Of a stretch of 64,000 nt of DNA, positions 9,420 through 20,200 are shown piece after piece. The translations under genes were made by a program, and so were the position numbers. Positions within the stretch are counted from its first letter, which is position 1; each line of letters begins with the position of its first letter. The notes beneath the pieces are model-generated. The model did not search any database and was not told the origin of the DNA. It saw only the letters and a list, made by a program, of their open reading frames with translations. This DNA is from Legionella sp. (GTDB lineage: Bacteria > Pseudomonadota > Gammaproteobacteria > Legionellales > Legionellaceae): the NCBI GenBank assembly GCA_031291115.1, contig JARLJQ010000015.1, forward strand, positions 28,136-92,135, in the 5' to 3' direction.

Positions 9420-10649
9420 TTATATAGCGGATCCAAGTTTGAATATAGGCAGATACATCGCTACTACGAGTCCGCCCACCAAAACACCTAAGACAGACAT
9501 AATGATTGGTTCTAATAAACTGCTAAGCGAGTCTACTGCATTATCCACATCTTCTTCATAAAAATCAGCTACTTTGCCAAGCATTTTTTCTAATGCTCCA
9601 GACTCTTCACCAATAGCGACCATTTGAATAACCATGTTGGGAAATAATTGCGTATTTTCCATGGCTTTATTCATTTGCTGACCTGTAGATACATCGTCTT
9701 TAATTCGTTCAGTGGCCTTGGCATAAATGATGTTTCCTGTGGCGCCTGCTACGGATTTTAGTGCATCAACCAAGGGTAGTCCTGCTGCAAAGGTGATGGA
9801 CAAGGTTCTTGAAAAACGAGCGATGGCCGCTTTTTCTAAAATAGGTCCAACAACAGGAACTTTTAATAAGAGGCGATCGAGATTATGGGCAAAATTAGGT
9901 GAATATTTTTTAGCATAAACAAAAGCATAAACCGCTGCTGCTAAAGAACCAAAGATAAAATACCAATAGTTTTGAAAAAATTTGGACATGGATACAACTG
10001 CTTGAGTCATAGCGGGTAAGTCCGCACCAAAGCCTTTAAATAAAGCTTCAAATTGCGGCACAACAAAAATCAATAAACCCGCGGTGACAATAAAGGCCAC
10101 TACGATTACTGCCATGGGGTAGGTGAGTGCCTTTTTTATTTTCTTTTTAATGGATTCTATTTTTTCTTTATAAGTCGCAATTTTATTAAGCATGATGTCG
10201 AGCGAGCCTGATTTTTCACCGGCATCAACCAAATTACAAAACAACTCATTAAAATAGGCAGGGCGTTTTTCCAAAGTTTCAGCAAGGGTTAATCCTGTTT
10301 CAACGTCGTGTTTGATGTTTTCAATGAGATCTTTTAATCGTTTATTTGATTGACCTTTGGCCACAATATCAAAGGCTTGGACTAAAGGTATTCCTGATTC
10401 AATCATGGTCGCTAATTGTCGACTAAATATAGTGATGTCACCGGAGGTAATCTTTTTGTTTGATTTATCAAACATAGGATTGCGTTTTTTAGCTATTTTA
10501 TTCGTGGTGATGCCTTGTTTGCGTAATTCCACTTTAGCCAGAGCAAGGCTTCGTGCACTCACATCGCCAGTAACTTTTTGCCCGGCTTTATTTAGGCCAG
10601 CATAATGAAAGGTTAGGGCGGTATTTACATTTTTTATTGGTTTTGTCAT
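9420..10649 (-). CDS. pilC: Type IV pilus inner-membrane platform protein PilC
   Basis: About 409 residues with two tandem T2SSF (GspF/PilC) domains: the first contains FSRQLATMIESGIPLVQAF and the second FSRTLSITFAAGLPLVDAL, each followed by transmembrane segments. PilC anchors the pilus base and couples the PilB/PilT motors to pilin assembly. I place the start at the ATG at 10649, four bases after the pilB stop; a TTG at 10661 overlapping pilB by eight bases is the alternative. Tight packing with pilB and pilD implies one transcript. Nothing is missing. Confidence 0.96.
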   Translation of the reverse strand: MTKPIKNVNTALTFHYAGLNKAGQKVTGDVSARSLALAKVELRKQGITTNKIAKKRNPMFDKSNKKITSGDITIFSRQLATMIESGIPLVQAFDIVAKGQSNKRLKDLIENIKHDVETGLTLAETLEKRPAYFNELFCNLVDAGEKSGSLDIMLNKIATYKEKIESIKKKIKKALTYPMAVIVVAFIVTAGLLIFVVPQFEALFKGFGADLPAMTQAVVSMSKFFQNYWYFIFGSLAAAVYAFVYAKKYSPNFAHNLDRLLLKVPVVGPILEKAAIARFSRTLSITFAAGLPLVDALKSVAGATGNIIYAKATERIKDDVSTGQQMNKAMENTQLFPNMVIQMVAIGEESGALEKMLGKVADFYEEDVDNAVDSLSSLLEPIIMSVLGVLVGGLVVAMYLPIFKLGSAI

Positions 10650-10653
10650 AGGT

Positions 10654-12372
10654 TCAATCAACAGTTACCCGATTGACCTCCTCTATGGTTGTGGTTCCTT
10701 GTTTGGCTTTCTCAAGACCGGATTGGTAGATGGTGATCATGCCTTCAGCCTGAGCTGTTTTTAAAATATCTAATGAGTTTCCACCTGACATAATCAGCTC
10801 TCCAAGCAATTTGGTCATGGGTAATACTTCAAATAAACCAATTCGGCCGCGGTATCCGTTTGTGCATTTCGTGCATCCAACGGCTTTATACAGTTGAATA
10901 CTCGCCACATCTGTCTCACTAAAGCCCAGTTCCAATAAGCCGGGTCTTGTGAAATCTTCTCTTAACTCTTTGCAATAATCACAGAGTTTTCGTGCCAGGC
11001 GTTGCGCGATAATTAGTGTAACTGAGCTGGCTATATTAAAGGTTGGGATACCCATATTGACCAGACGGTTGAGGGTTTCTGCAGCACTGTTCGTGTGTAG
11101 GGTTGATAAAACCAAATGTCCGGTTTGTGCGGCTTTAATCGCAATTTCAGCGGTTTCTAAATCTCTGATTTCTCCCACCATGATGATGTCTGGATCTTGA
11201 CGTAAAAAAGAGCGTAGGGCGCCAGAGAACGTTAATCCTGCTTTAGGGTTAATATGTACCTGATTAATACCAGGCACTTTAATTTCGACTGGATCTTCCG
11301 CTGTTGATATATTTACTTCTATCGTATTAAGCATATTCAAGGCAGTATACAGACTTACAGTTTTACCGCTGCCTGTTGGTCCGGTTACCAGAATCATGCC
11401 TTGAGGACGTTCAATAGCACGAATAAAATGTTCTTTTTGCCTGGGGCTGAACCCCAGCGCTTCAATGCCCAATTTGGCACTTCCGGGATCAAGAATTCGC
11501 ATTACTACTTTCTCACCGCCTGTAGTAGGGCAGGTGCTGACTCGAAAGTCGATGGAACGTGTTTTCGAGATTTTCATCTTAAAACCGCCGTCTTGAGGAA
11601 CGCGTCGTTCGGAGATATCCAAACTAGACATCACTTTAATTCGTGCAGTAATTCGTGCTGATAAACTGGCAGGTGGGGTAGCTACTTCGTGTAATATCCC
11701 GTCTTGGCGGTAACGAATGCGGTATTCTTTTTCAAAGGGTTCAAAATGGATGTCTGAAGTGCCTTGTTTAATGGCATCGAGAAGAATTTTATTAACAAAT
11801 TTTACAATGGGTGCATCATCCGTTGCGGAGCTTGTAACTTGTGCATCGGGTTCATCATCATCATTGATAATAACTCCGTCAAAGTCATTGAAATCATCGA
11901 CGTATTCTGACAAACCTTGATTTTCTTTTATAGACAATAAATGCTCAATTAATGCGGTAAGTTTATCGGTTTCAACCACTATGGCGTGGGTATTTAAGCC
12001 GGTATGGAATTGTATTTCTTTTAATGAGGCTTGTTTGCTGGGATCGTCAGTAGCTAAGTACAGATTGGTTCCTCGGCAAAACAACGGAATCATGCTGTGA
12101 CGATGGATGAGTTTTTCATTGACCAATGAAGTGGGTATTGAGTCCACATCAATGCAATCAATGTCCATCATCGGCACACCAAAGCTGTGTGCGGCTGTAT
12201 GGGCTATTTGTGTGGCAGATAGGATGTTGTTTTTTACCAGGTATTGAACTAAAGAAATTTTTTCTGCGGCGGCCAGTTTATAGTATTCCACAGCCTTTGG
12301 TTTCTCCAAAAGCTTTTCAAGGACAAAAAGCTGTCCAATTCCCTGTAGTTTAAACTCGTCGCTTCCTAACAT
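10654..12372 (-). CDS. pilB: Type IV pilus assembly ATPase PilB
   Basis: A 572-residue GspE/PilB-type hexameric ATPase that powers pilus extension. An N-terminal MshEN/GspE_N region (about 1-150) is followed by an acidic linker around 155-185. The core has Walker A GPTGSGKT at 331-338, Asp box and Walker B DPDIIMVGEIRD at 393-404, and the His box STLHTN at 423-428. A zinc motif is formed by Cys464/467 and Cys500/503. Length matches other PilB proteins. It is the first gene of the minus-strand operon; the divergent intergenic region upstream holds a perfect 16-base palindrome. Confidence 0.97.
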   Translation of the reverse strand: MLGSDEFKLQGIGQLFVLEKLLEKPKAVEYYKLAAAEKISLVQYLVKNNILSATQIAHTAAHSFGVPMMDIDCIDVDSIPTSLVNEKLIHRHSMIPLFCRGTNLYLATDDPSKQASLKEIQFHTGLNTHAIVVETDKLTALIEHLLSIKENQGLSEYVDDFNDFDGVIINDDDEPDAQVTSSATDDAPIVKFVNKILLDAIKQGTSDIHFEPFEKEYRIRYRQDGILHEVATPPASLSARITARIKVMSSLDISERRVPQDGGFKMKISKTRSIDFRVSTCPTTGGEKVVMRILDPGSAKLGIEALGFSPRQKEHFIRAIERPQGMILVTGPTGSGKTVSLYTALNMLNTIEVNISTAEDPVEIKVPGINQVHINPKAGLTFSGALRSFLRQDPDIIMVGEIRDLETAEIAIKAAQTGHLVLSTLHTNSAAETLNRLVNMGIPTFNIASSVTLIIAQRLARKLCDYCKELREDFTRPGLLELGFSETDVASIQLYKAVGCTKCTNGYRGRIGLFEVLPMTKLLGELIMSGGNSLDILKTAQAEGMITIYQSGLEKAKQGTTTIEEVNRVTVD

Positions 12373-12397
12373 AAGTTCAATTTATTGGTGTCTTCAG

Positions 12398-12413
12398 GTT
12401 AACTATAGTTAAC
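12398..12413. promoter_or_regulatory. Perfect 16-bp palindrome upstream of pilB
   Basis: GTTAACTATAGTTAAC is a perfect inverted repeat about 25 bases upstream of the pilB start and in the 146-base divergent gap towards the methyltransferase-like gene. Its central TATAGT could also be part of a -10 element. Binding by a regulator is inference only. Confidence 0.4.
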
Positions 12414-12518
12414 TTATTTAATAAATTCACGTGCTTGTACTCATGAATAAGTTGTTTGCAGGTGAAACTCGTTGTATTGTAGTTTAATCTAGGATTACGC
12501 TTTTTAAAAGGCATCATT

Positions 12519-13283
12519 TTGTTGATTGAACAGCAGGTAAAACAATATCGAGCTTTAGACAAATGGTTTCAATCACCTCTTGGACTTTTTGCTGCCCATG
12601 AATTTGCAGTTGATTTGGAGTCTGTGAGTGAGTCTTTAAGAGGGGAAACCTTAATTCAGTTAGGAAATTGTGGTGACAATCCTTGGCTGAAAAAACTTAA
12701 ATTTGATAAAAAATGGGTGGTTTCACCCTTTGCTTTGCCTAATAAACTACAAATTGAAAGTGAGTTAAATCATCTTCCTCTAAGCCGCAACAGTGTTGAT
12801 TGCATTGTGGCACCGCTTACTTTGGAACCTTTTGGTAGTAGTTTTAGTCTAATCGATGAAATAGACCGTGTTTTGAAACCTATGGGTTTTGTAATTTTTC
12901 TTTGTATTAACCCGTGGAGTTTGTGGGGTGGTGCTATGAAATGTGGCACGCTTCATTGTTATAATGACAAACAGGTTAAAATGCGTACTCCGTTTAATCT
13001 GAATAGAATTTTTATCCAACGTGGTTATACTCAGTTTTCATTGAGTAATTTTTGTTATCTTCCTCCGGTTAATAATGCGTCACTAATTAAAAAACTAACT
13101 TTTTTAGATGAAATTGGTAAGATGCTTTGGCCTATTCCGTCTGGATTTTATTGTTATATTGCTCAGAAACATCAATTGATACATCCTTCCTTGTTGTTGC
13201 GATTGATTCCATCGCCGATAAAAGATTATCAGGCACCACCATTACAGCCAGCAACTTTGCAACATCGTAAAGACCCCAAATGA
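12519..13283 (+). CDS. SAM-dependent methyltransferase-like protein (type 11)
   Basis: A 254-residue protein with a degenerate class I methyltransferase fold: an early ETLIQLGNCGDN stretch in place of the glycine-rich SAM motif, then PLSRNSVDCIVAPLTLEPF (motif II-like) and IDEIDRVLKPMGFVIF, the typical 'EixRVLkpgG' segment. The glycine-rich loop is weak (LGNCGDN), so SAM binding is not certain. The start is a TTG at 12519 preceded by AAAAGG; no in-frame ATG exists in the first 140 codons, and an in-frame TAG sits at 12480, so TTG (or the next TTG) is the best start. It is divergent from pilB. The substrate is unknown. Confidence 0.75.
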   Translation: MLIEQQVKQYRALDKWFQSPLGLFAAHEFAVDLESVSESLRGETLIQLGNCGDNPWLKKLKFDKKWVVSPFALPNKLQIESELNHLPLSRNSVDCIVAPLTLEPFGSSFSLIDEIDRVLKPMGFVIFLCINPWSLWGGAMKCGTLHCYNDKQVKMRTPFNLNRIFIQRGYTQFSLSNFCYLPPVNNASLIKKLTFLDEIGKMLWPIPSGFYCYIAQKHQLIHPSLLLRLIPSPIKDYQAPPLQPATLQHRKDPK

Positions 13284-13301
13284 GAGCACTTAGGCTGCTG
13301 A

Positions 13302-13330
13302 GATGGCAGAACTATATGCCATCTTATTCC
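13302..13330 (+). terminator. Hairpin after the methyltransferase-like gene
   Basis: GATGGCA and TGCCATC form a 7-bp stem with an 8-base loop starting 19 bases after the stop; the T-run that follows (TTATTCC) is weak, so termination may be partial. Confidence 0.4.
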
Positions 13331-13442
13331 GAACTTAGCGCCACTTAATGGCATATGTGCTATTATAAAGAATACAATTTAGTTTGAACAAAACCTCTAT
13401 ATTTTTGTATACTCCATCTTGCATTAAGAACAGGCTCATTTT

Positions 13443-13769
13443 ATGACAAAAAAAACATTGTTCAGAATTACTTTTTCCAATCAAGACTCAATTTATGAAG
13501 TGTATGCGAAATCAATAAAAGAAAGCGATTTGTTTGGCTTTCTTGAGGTTGAAGAACTGGTATTTGGTGAACAGACCGCATTAGTTGTTGACCCTTCTGA
13601 GGAACGATTAAAATTGGAATTTAGTAATGTTAAACGTACGTTTATTCCCATGCATTCTATTTATCGTATCGATGAGGTAACTAAGCAAGGAACAGCTAAA
13701 GTTAAGGATAATTCAGGCTATGGGGGAAAAGTCAGTCATTTCCCTGGAGCAGGAAAATTTAAAGAGTAA
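13443..13769 (+). CDS. DUF1820 family protein
   Basis: A 108-residue soluble protein starting at the ATG at 13443. It resembles the DUF1820 family of gammaproteobacteria, with a predicted beta-rich fold ([39 protein letters not shown]) and a glycine-rich C-terminus ([14 protein letters not shown]). The family's function is unknown. The 26-base gap to hpt suggests co-transcription; I have no evidence that the two act together. Confidence 0.8.
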   Translation: MTKKTLFRITFSNQDSIYEVYAKSIKESDLFGFLEVEELVFGEQTALVVDPSEERLKLEFSNVKRTFIPMHSIYRIDEVTKQGTAKVKDNSGYGGKVSHFPGAGKFKE

Positions 13770-13795
13770 CCCCAACTAATTTTAGAGAACCATCA

Positions 13796-14356
13796 ATGAC
13801 TATCCCTGATAAAATTAAAGAAGTATATGAAAAATCCAGCTGTTTATTCACAACTCATGAAGTGGAAGCAGCAATGGACCGCATGGCAATTAACATTCAT
13901 AAAGTATTACAAGATGAAAATCCTATACTTCTTTGCGTTATGGTGGGTGGCCTGGTTCTGTTAGGTAATTTATTACCGCGCTTGGATTTTCCTTTAGAAG
14001 TGGATTACGTGCATGCGACACGCTATAGAGGCGAAACAACCGGTGGCGAATTGCATTGGAAAGTAAGACCAACGAGCAGCCTTGCAGGTAGAACCGTATT
14101 AGTGGTTGATGACATCCTTGATGGCGGTATTACTCTGGCATCAATTATTGATGAAATTAATGCTTTGGGTGCGAAAAAAGTATATAGCGCTGTATTGGTT
14201 GATAAGTACAGCAAACGCGTGCCTGATGGCTTAAAAGAAGCCGATTTTGTGGGCTTGCAGATTGAAGATCATTTCATTTTTGGTTATGGAATGGATTATA
14301 ACGAATACCTGCGTAATGCTCCAGGTATTTTTGTGGTTCATCCTGATCACGAGTAA
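13796..14356 (+). CDS. hpt: Hypoxanthine(-guanine) phosphoribosyltransferase
   Basis: A 186-residue type I phosphoribosyltransferase that salvages hypoxanthine/guanine to IMP/GMP using PRPP. The PRPP loop [12 protein letters not shown] lies at about 103-114, and the flexible-loop region contains [14 protein letters not shown] (76-88). Length is usual for the pseudomonad-type enzyme found next to DUF1820. It is the last gene before a hairpin at 14371. A second, longer phosphoribosyltransferase lies at 40900-41706; this copy, by length and neighbours, is the likely housekeeping one. Confidence 0.93.
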   Translation: MTIPDKIKEVYEKSSCLFTTHEVEAAMDRMAINIHKVLQDENPILLCVMVGGLVLLGNLLPRLDFPLEVDYVHATRYRGETTGGELHWKVRPTSSLAGRTVLVVDDILDGGITLASIIDEINALGAKKVYSAVLVDKYSKRVPDGLKEADFVGLQIEDHFIFGYGMDYNEYLRNAPGIFVVHPDHE

Positions 14357-14370
14357 TTTTTAAAGTCCTA

Positions 14371-14410
14371 GCCCGGTGTGCGCAGGAAGCACTATCGGGC
14401 GACTCTCTAA
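14371..14410. terminator. Hairpin between convergent hpt and pepN-like genes
   Basis: GCCCG at 14371 pairs with CGGGC at 14396-14400, with a further GTGTGC/GCAC inner pairing; it is followed by a T-containing stretch. It sits between convergent genes and could serve both. Confidence 0.45.
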
Positions 14411-14442
14411 TTTTAATCCGTTCCGTGTTTGGTGATTTTCGC

Positions 14443-17052
14443 TTAAGACAGATTACAGTTTGTTACTTTTGTTGTATCCGTATGTTGTGTCGGCTCCGCC
14501 TCAACTTTTGCTTTGTCCAACCCCTTTTTTGCCATGTTACTCACTTCTGCTGTGTTTGCATTTTTACTGATATATGCCAAATTCTGGAGCATTAGTTTTT
14601 GTCTATTAAGATCGTATTCATCCCAGTTAGTAAATCTATCCGTTAAATTAGCGGCTAAGGTTGGGTTAATTTGTTCTAATTGTAAAATGAGATCAGCCAC
14701 TAACTTATAACCGGCCCCTGAAGAGGCATGAAATCCATAAGGATTATTTATAAAAAAACCGACCAAAGCATATACTTTATTAGGATTTGACAAATCAAAG
14801 CCTGGGTGGTGTAACAGATGTTCAACCAGTTCTACCACGTTCGGTGAGTGCGCGGCTGCCTGTATATTAAACCAATAGTTAATGGCTTGTGGATCATCCT
14901 TCCAGTGGGTGTAAAAACGTTCTAAAAGTGGTGCCAGTTGGTTACTGTTGGAGCGGGCTAATAAACTTAAGGCGGAAATGGTTTCAGTCATGTTGTTACC
15001 CATCACGGTATTAAATTGGGTAACTAATCGCGCCTCAGTTGCGGAGGGTTCTACGGATTGCAAATAGTCATTGCATACGGCATTTAATCTGCGAGCACCC
15101 GCAGCGTGGATATCAAAAACAGCATGAACAGGTTCTTCTTTCACTGAATCACGATGCAGTTCATTTAATAAATCTAATCGCAGCTCTTGAGCTAAATGAT
15201 GATGAATTAATTGACGTGCTTCTGCAATTTTTTCAAAGTCAGGCTTCGGTATCGCCGCAATAAGAAACTCTTCTGAAGGTAAGCTCAGAAGCTCTGCTGT
15301 CAGCCAATTATTAAGGTTCTTATTTGTTAGCAGAGTGTGATAGGCGGCAGTAAATTCAGGAGTAAATTCAATTGCCTTCCCAGTACAATAATCACGAACC
15401 ATTTCAATTATTATTTTTTTTCCAGCTTCCGCACGATTGTAGGTGTTTGTATCATGCTGCATTAATAGTAACAGTTCCTTTTGAGTGTAGTGATAGCTTG
15501 AATAAATGGGAGCAGAGAAACTGCGAAATAGTGAGGGAATGGGTTTGGATTTGATGTTTTGAAATTGAAATTCCATTTCAGGCTTATCGAGCATTACAGT
15601 GGTATCGTTTAAAATTTCTTTACCATCGCCATCTAATAAGCCTAATACAACCGGAATAGGTCTGTTCTTACTCTCCTTACTTTTAAATTTTAAGGTATAG
15701 CATTGGGTGTCAGGATTATATTTATCAGTAACACTAACCTCTGGAATGCCCGATTCTGTAAACCAGTTTAAGAATGGATGTAACTCTTTTCCGGTACACT
15801 CTGTTAATGAATCAATAAGATTTTCTAAAGTAACTGCACCTCCATCATTTTGCTGTAAAAACTGACTCAATCCTTCGTAAAACGCTTTTTCACCGACAGT
15901 GAGCATGATCATACGAAAAATATCAGCACTTTTTTCATAAGCTGCAGCAGTATACAAGCTACGTACAGAGGTATAAGAAGACTGTCTTGGGGCGCGCTCG
16001 TCCAGATTTTTGCCATCTAATAAACGTATTAAGTCAGTACCAAATAAATGCTCACGAAAAGCAGCCGCTCTAAACGTAGTTAATCCTTCTTTAAACGCCA
16101 AGTTAAACCAATCACGGATCGTGACTCGATCACCAGTCCAGTAGTGAAAGAACTCATGAGCAACTACTTCAATAATGCGTAAGGTATCTGCATCTGTTCG
16201 TGTAGGTTCGGTGGTCAATAAATTGGCAGCGTTAAAAATATTTAAACCGGTGGGCTCTGAGGCGCCTGATGCATATTTATCAACGCAGGCAACCATATGT
16301 TGTGGCAAATCGCATGGAAGATTAAAAAAATATTCTTCCCAACGCATGGCACTTTTTAGTGTTTCTTTGGCGATAGTGCATTTTTCTACAGCATCTGCAG
16401 ACACATAAAATTCAATAGGAAGCTTTCGACCTGAACGTGTTATATAGGTGGTTGCTGTACGTTGTAATTTGCCTGCGACTAAAGCAAATAGGTAGCTGGG
16501 TTTGGGAAGCTCATCAAACCAGGTGACGGAGTGTAATCCATGAGGCAGTTCTTGTGTTTCGGTGCTCAGTCCGTTTGATAACATGACCGGGTATTCTTTT
16601 TTATTTGCAATAATAGTGGTTCTGTAGGTAGAGAGAACATCGGGTCTGTCGAGGCAATACAGCACGCGACGTAAACCTTCGGTTTCTGCTTTGACAAGGC
16701 AGGTGCCTTCCGTTTTATATAAGCCAAAGAGATCTGGATTATTGCCTAGAAGGGTGCTTGTTTCCAAGGTAAATGGTTTATTTTGAGGTACATCTTTAAT
16801 AGTTAGTGTTTTATCAGTGAGTATGTAGTCATCAGGTGAGAGTACTTTATCCTGGAGTGAAACTGACAGTAGAGTCATGTTTTCACCATGCAAAACTAAA
16901 TTTGCTGAGCGTGATATAACTTCTGGATTGGGTTCAATGACAAGCGCGGATCTGGACTGAACCGGATTTTGGCTAATATTCAGTTCCAGATTAGTATGCT
17001 TTACTACAAAATCAGGAACCTTATATGCATTGAGTTCAAATACCTTGGTCAT
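14443..17052 (-). CDS. M1-family aminopeptidase N-like protein with altered GAMEN motif
   Basis: About 869 residues, the length of E. coli PepN. Start chosen at the ATG at 17052, which has AAGGAG five bases upstream. The zinc site is intact: HEFFH at 299-303 and the third ligand Glu322 18 residues later; the catalytic Tyr is at 372 in YEKSAD. PepN landmarks EGLRR...LDRPDVLS and GLNIFN are present. However, the exopeptidase signature GAMEN reads GASEP at about 263-267, and the position matching E. coli Gln119 is Lys. The amino-terminus-binding Glu of the motif is kept. Gram-negative PepN removes N-terminal residues from cytosolic peptides; here altered specificity or a divergent paralogue is possible. 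I withhold the pepN symbol because a canonical copy may exist elsewhere. Confidence 0.88.
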   Translation of the reverse strand: MTKVFELNAYKVPDFVVKHTNLELNISQNPVQSRSALVIEPNPEVISRSANLVLHGENMTLLSVSLQDKVLSPDDYILTDKTLTIKDVPQNKPFTLETSTLLGNNPDLFGLYKTEGTCLVKAETEGLRRVLYCLDRPDVLSTYRTTIIANKKEYPVMLSNGLSTETQELPHGLHSVTWFDELPKPSYLFALVAGKLQRTATTYITRSGRKLPIEFYVSADAVEKCTIAKETLKSAMRWEEYFFNLPCDLPQHMVACVDKYASGASEPTGLNIFNAANLLTTEPTRTDADTLRIIEVVAHEFFHYWTGDRVTIRDWFNLAFKEGLTTFRAAAFREHLFGTDLIRLLDGKNLDERAPRQSSYTSVRSLYTAAAYEKSADIFRMIMLTVGEKAFYEGLSQFLQQNDGGAVTLENLIDSLTECTGKELHPFLNWFTESGIPEVSVTDKYNPDTQCYTLKFKSKESKNRPIPVVLGLLDGDGKEILNDTTVMLDKPEMEFQFQNIKSKPIPSLFRSFSAPIYSSYHYTQKELLLLMQHDTNTYNRAEAGKKIIIEMVRDYCTGKAIEFTPEFTAAYHTLLTNKNLNNWLTAELLSLPSEEFLIAAIPKPDFEKIAEARQLIHHHLAQELRLDLLNELHRDSVKEEPVHAVFDIHAAGARRLNAVCNDYLQSVEPSATEARLVTQFNTVMGNNMTETISALSLLARSNSNQLAPLLERFYTHWKDDPQAINYWFNIQAAAHSPNVVELVEHLLHHPGFDLSNPNKVYALVGFFINNPYGFHASSGAGYKLVADLILQLEQINPTLAANLTDRFTNWDEYDLNRQKLMLQNLAYISKNANTAEVSNMAKKGLDKAKVEAEPTQHTDTTKVTNCNLS

Positions 17053-17172
17053 CACAACTCCTTAATTCAGCTCGAAATCTTGAGGCAACAATATAAGATC
17101 AAGGTGTTTATTTCAACTAAAATGCCATCCATTGGTTAACCACAGACAAAACAGTCGTTACTGTGCTTGTTT

Positions 17173-17201
17173 AATAATCTCATAGATTATTTGCAGGCAA
17201 A
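17173..17201. promoter_or_regulatory. Two adjacent palindromes upstream of the 1040-residue gene
   Basis: AATAATCT-CAT-AGATTATT (17173-17191) is a perfect inverted repeat and is followed at once by TTTGC-AG-GCAAA (17190-17201). Both lie 20-50 bases before the ATG at 17223, where an operator would be expected. No known box is matched. Confidence 0.35.
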
Positions 17202-17222
17202 TAGATAATATACGGCTAGTAA

Positions 17223-20200
17223 ATGCCGGAGCAATTTGTGAGTTCGATTAAATTATTAGAAACTGTTCTTTTAAGGCTTAAAAATGCTTGTTATGCACAG
17301 GCAGCACTGGATGAAACTGAATCTAATGCCATCAATGTTTGGTTGTATTTCCATGCATTTCTTAATTATTATAAGCAAAATAAAGATCTTGCTGCTGATA
17401 CTGAATGGAACCTTTTGTATGAAACAATTGAAACCCTGACTGCTACTCATTCACTTTTATTCGATTTAGTACTTCAACTCATTACACTTTATGATGTCTT
17501 AAGTGTTCATTCTCCGCACGCAGAGCGTGCTCAGAGGCTTTTCAAGCTACTTAATAAACTACCTGATTTTGTATTGGATAAAATTAATATTAATCTACGG
17601 ACTCCAATTCAAAAAGGAGTAATTGCTTTGTTTTCAACGCAATTACTTAAAAATGAAATTATGAGTGATGAGGACGTTATTTCTGCTTTTGAAACCAAAG
17701 TTAATAAGAAATATGCTCCTGATGTTATTGGCTCTGTGAAGAATTTGCTGCGTAGCACCACCTCTTTAATTAATGATGAAGAGCAAATTAATTTATTCCT
17801 GTTGGTGATTAACTCTTTTGGTTTTGGTTTGTTTGATGAGAAAGAATTAACCCTACTCATTCGTAATTTAGTAGTACAAGCTCGAGATAAAGAGTCTTTT
17901 GTTAAACAGTTCCTTATATCTTATCAGAACGCTTACGATCGTTTTTCTATAGAGCTAATAGGAAAAAGTTTTTTGCTTCGCGGCGTGGCTTTCCTTTTTC
18001 CTGTGTTAGATGAGCAATTGTCTCTTGGACGACTGCAAGAGCTGATTTTAGAAACAAAGTTTGAATTGAAAAATCCTAATCATGGTCTGCATAGATTTCA
18101 GTATGACTGTTATCATTTTATTTCTATGGTTTATAAAGATGACATAGACGCTATTGAACGACTGGCCTTCAATCGAGCCCTACTTCCAGGGACAATACAA
18201 ATTTTAAGCCGCAATTTAATCGCTGACTCAAAACTATTAAAATCAGATCCCTTGCAGCACTTGCCTTTACTCTTACGATTGAGGTTATTGGAGCAAAATA
18301 TTTTAGTGCAAAACGAATTCACTCAATTTGTGGCTCTATTCTTGCGCGTTAATAAAAATGCGCCAGCATACCAACAAAGAAATCCTATGCTGTTCTTCAT
18401 TAAGTATCATCATGTAATGATGCAATTAATTGAAGTAATGGGTGTCGAGGGTATTTTATATATGCGTCAGCATTTAGCCGGTACGGTGTTGTATCTTGAA
18501 CGAGGTTTGAAATCTATCCCTGTGCATTCTGAACTTACCCTTCGTCCATTAGCTGATTATTTTGCCTCACTTAAGTTGCGAGTTAAGGAACATCCAGAGC
18601 AAATAAAGGCGTTTAAAACGTGTATTATTATTTTAGGAACCTTAATCGATTTGGATAGTAAGGCCTCAAATCCGCAGGATTGTCAGTCAATGTATCTGGA
18701 GCAATCAAAGGGTAAAATGCCGCAAGAATTTCTTCTGGCACTTACCATAATTTTGTTACAGAAAATAATGTGCGACGAGCAAAGTCTTCTTGAACCGTCT
18801 GAAATCTCTAATCTCTTTGAGCGAATAGAGCCAATACAATGCGCTCAGCTTGTAGTGGCCAGTAAGTTTATGTTAGAAAAATCGTATCGTGAGGTGTATT
18901 TGAGTTTGTTGCGGCTTGATTTCACCGCAGGAGATGTGGCTGACTTTTTACATAATACACAGCAAAGAAATGAAATCGGCCGAAGTTTAGCCCTGCATAA
19001 TCAGTCTATAAGAACCAACTTACTCGCCCAGGGTATTTCACCTGTAACTGCTTTACAGTATGACAAAAGATTAGAGTTTGTTGTCTTGCCTGAAAACTTC
19101 AGCCAAATTACTCAGGCGAATCAGTTGCTTCGTTTATGGTCTTATTTGAAACAGATAGGGGCAGAAGCGCAGAGGATTATTGCAAGCTATCCGAATGATT
19201 TTTCAGCTGATAAGAACAGAATAATGGCAATACAGCGCTGTATAAATGAATTGCAGCAAATGCTCCAAAGCGCTGAGTCCTTAGACCTTGTGAACGTTCT
19301 GAAGAAAAAAATGGCTCAAGCGCTTATCAATAAAGTGATTCGTAATATTGAGGCTTTAATTGATCATAATGCCAATACATCCGATATCTTTAAGCAATGT
19401 GCTCGGGAGATACGAGCAATAGACCAAGATGCACGTCAACATAATGAGGTTGAATTTGAAAATAAAATGGTGATGCACCATTTTAGTGTGGAACAATGGC
19501 AGAAAGAAAAAGGAATGACTTTCTTTTTAGGTGATGCGGTTGGTTGCTGTCTGGCAACCAACGATAAACAATTTAACGCCATGGTGCAACGAAGAATGGA
19601 TGATGCGATGTTGTTCCATGTAGTTGTTGATAAATCAACCGGGCGACCAGTTTCTTTAGTTTGGCTCTATTTGGCTAAAACCACCGATAATAAGATTGTC
19701 CTGATAGCGAATTTTTTTGAAACGGGTGCCAAATTTGAATCCAATGAGCCCGTGAGATTAGCGCTAATAAATGGTTTGCTGCAATTTACACAACGATATT
19801 GTGATGATAATCCAGGTATTGATGCATTTTATATGCAGCCTATGGGTTATGGATGTCACTGTGATGATTTGGAGGAGTATCCACTCGCTTATAGAGAGCT
19901 TCTTGATAAAGTAGGTGGACCTTATATTCCAGGAAGTGGATTCTCTGAAGTGAATAAAGATGCGTCACAGGCTCTTACTCAGGATAAATATTATCTTACT
20001 TCTTTGACGAAAACACGCTTTCATCTTTTCAATTCTCAAATATTAGCTGCAAATCAGGCAACTAAACCTAATGTGGTGAGCAAAGAATTACTGCTTCAAC
20101 GAGTCGTTTTAGCCTTATCAGAATATAAGACCGTGGAAAAAGTAAAGCAGGCAGTAATTGATCGGCATCGACTGGAATTGTCACCATTTTATGAGGAAGC

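Noticed and set aside
12377..12562. 61-codon minus-strand frame upstream of pilB
   Set aside because: No ribosome site, crosses the methyltransferase start and the palindrome; no recognisable protein.
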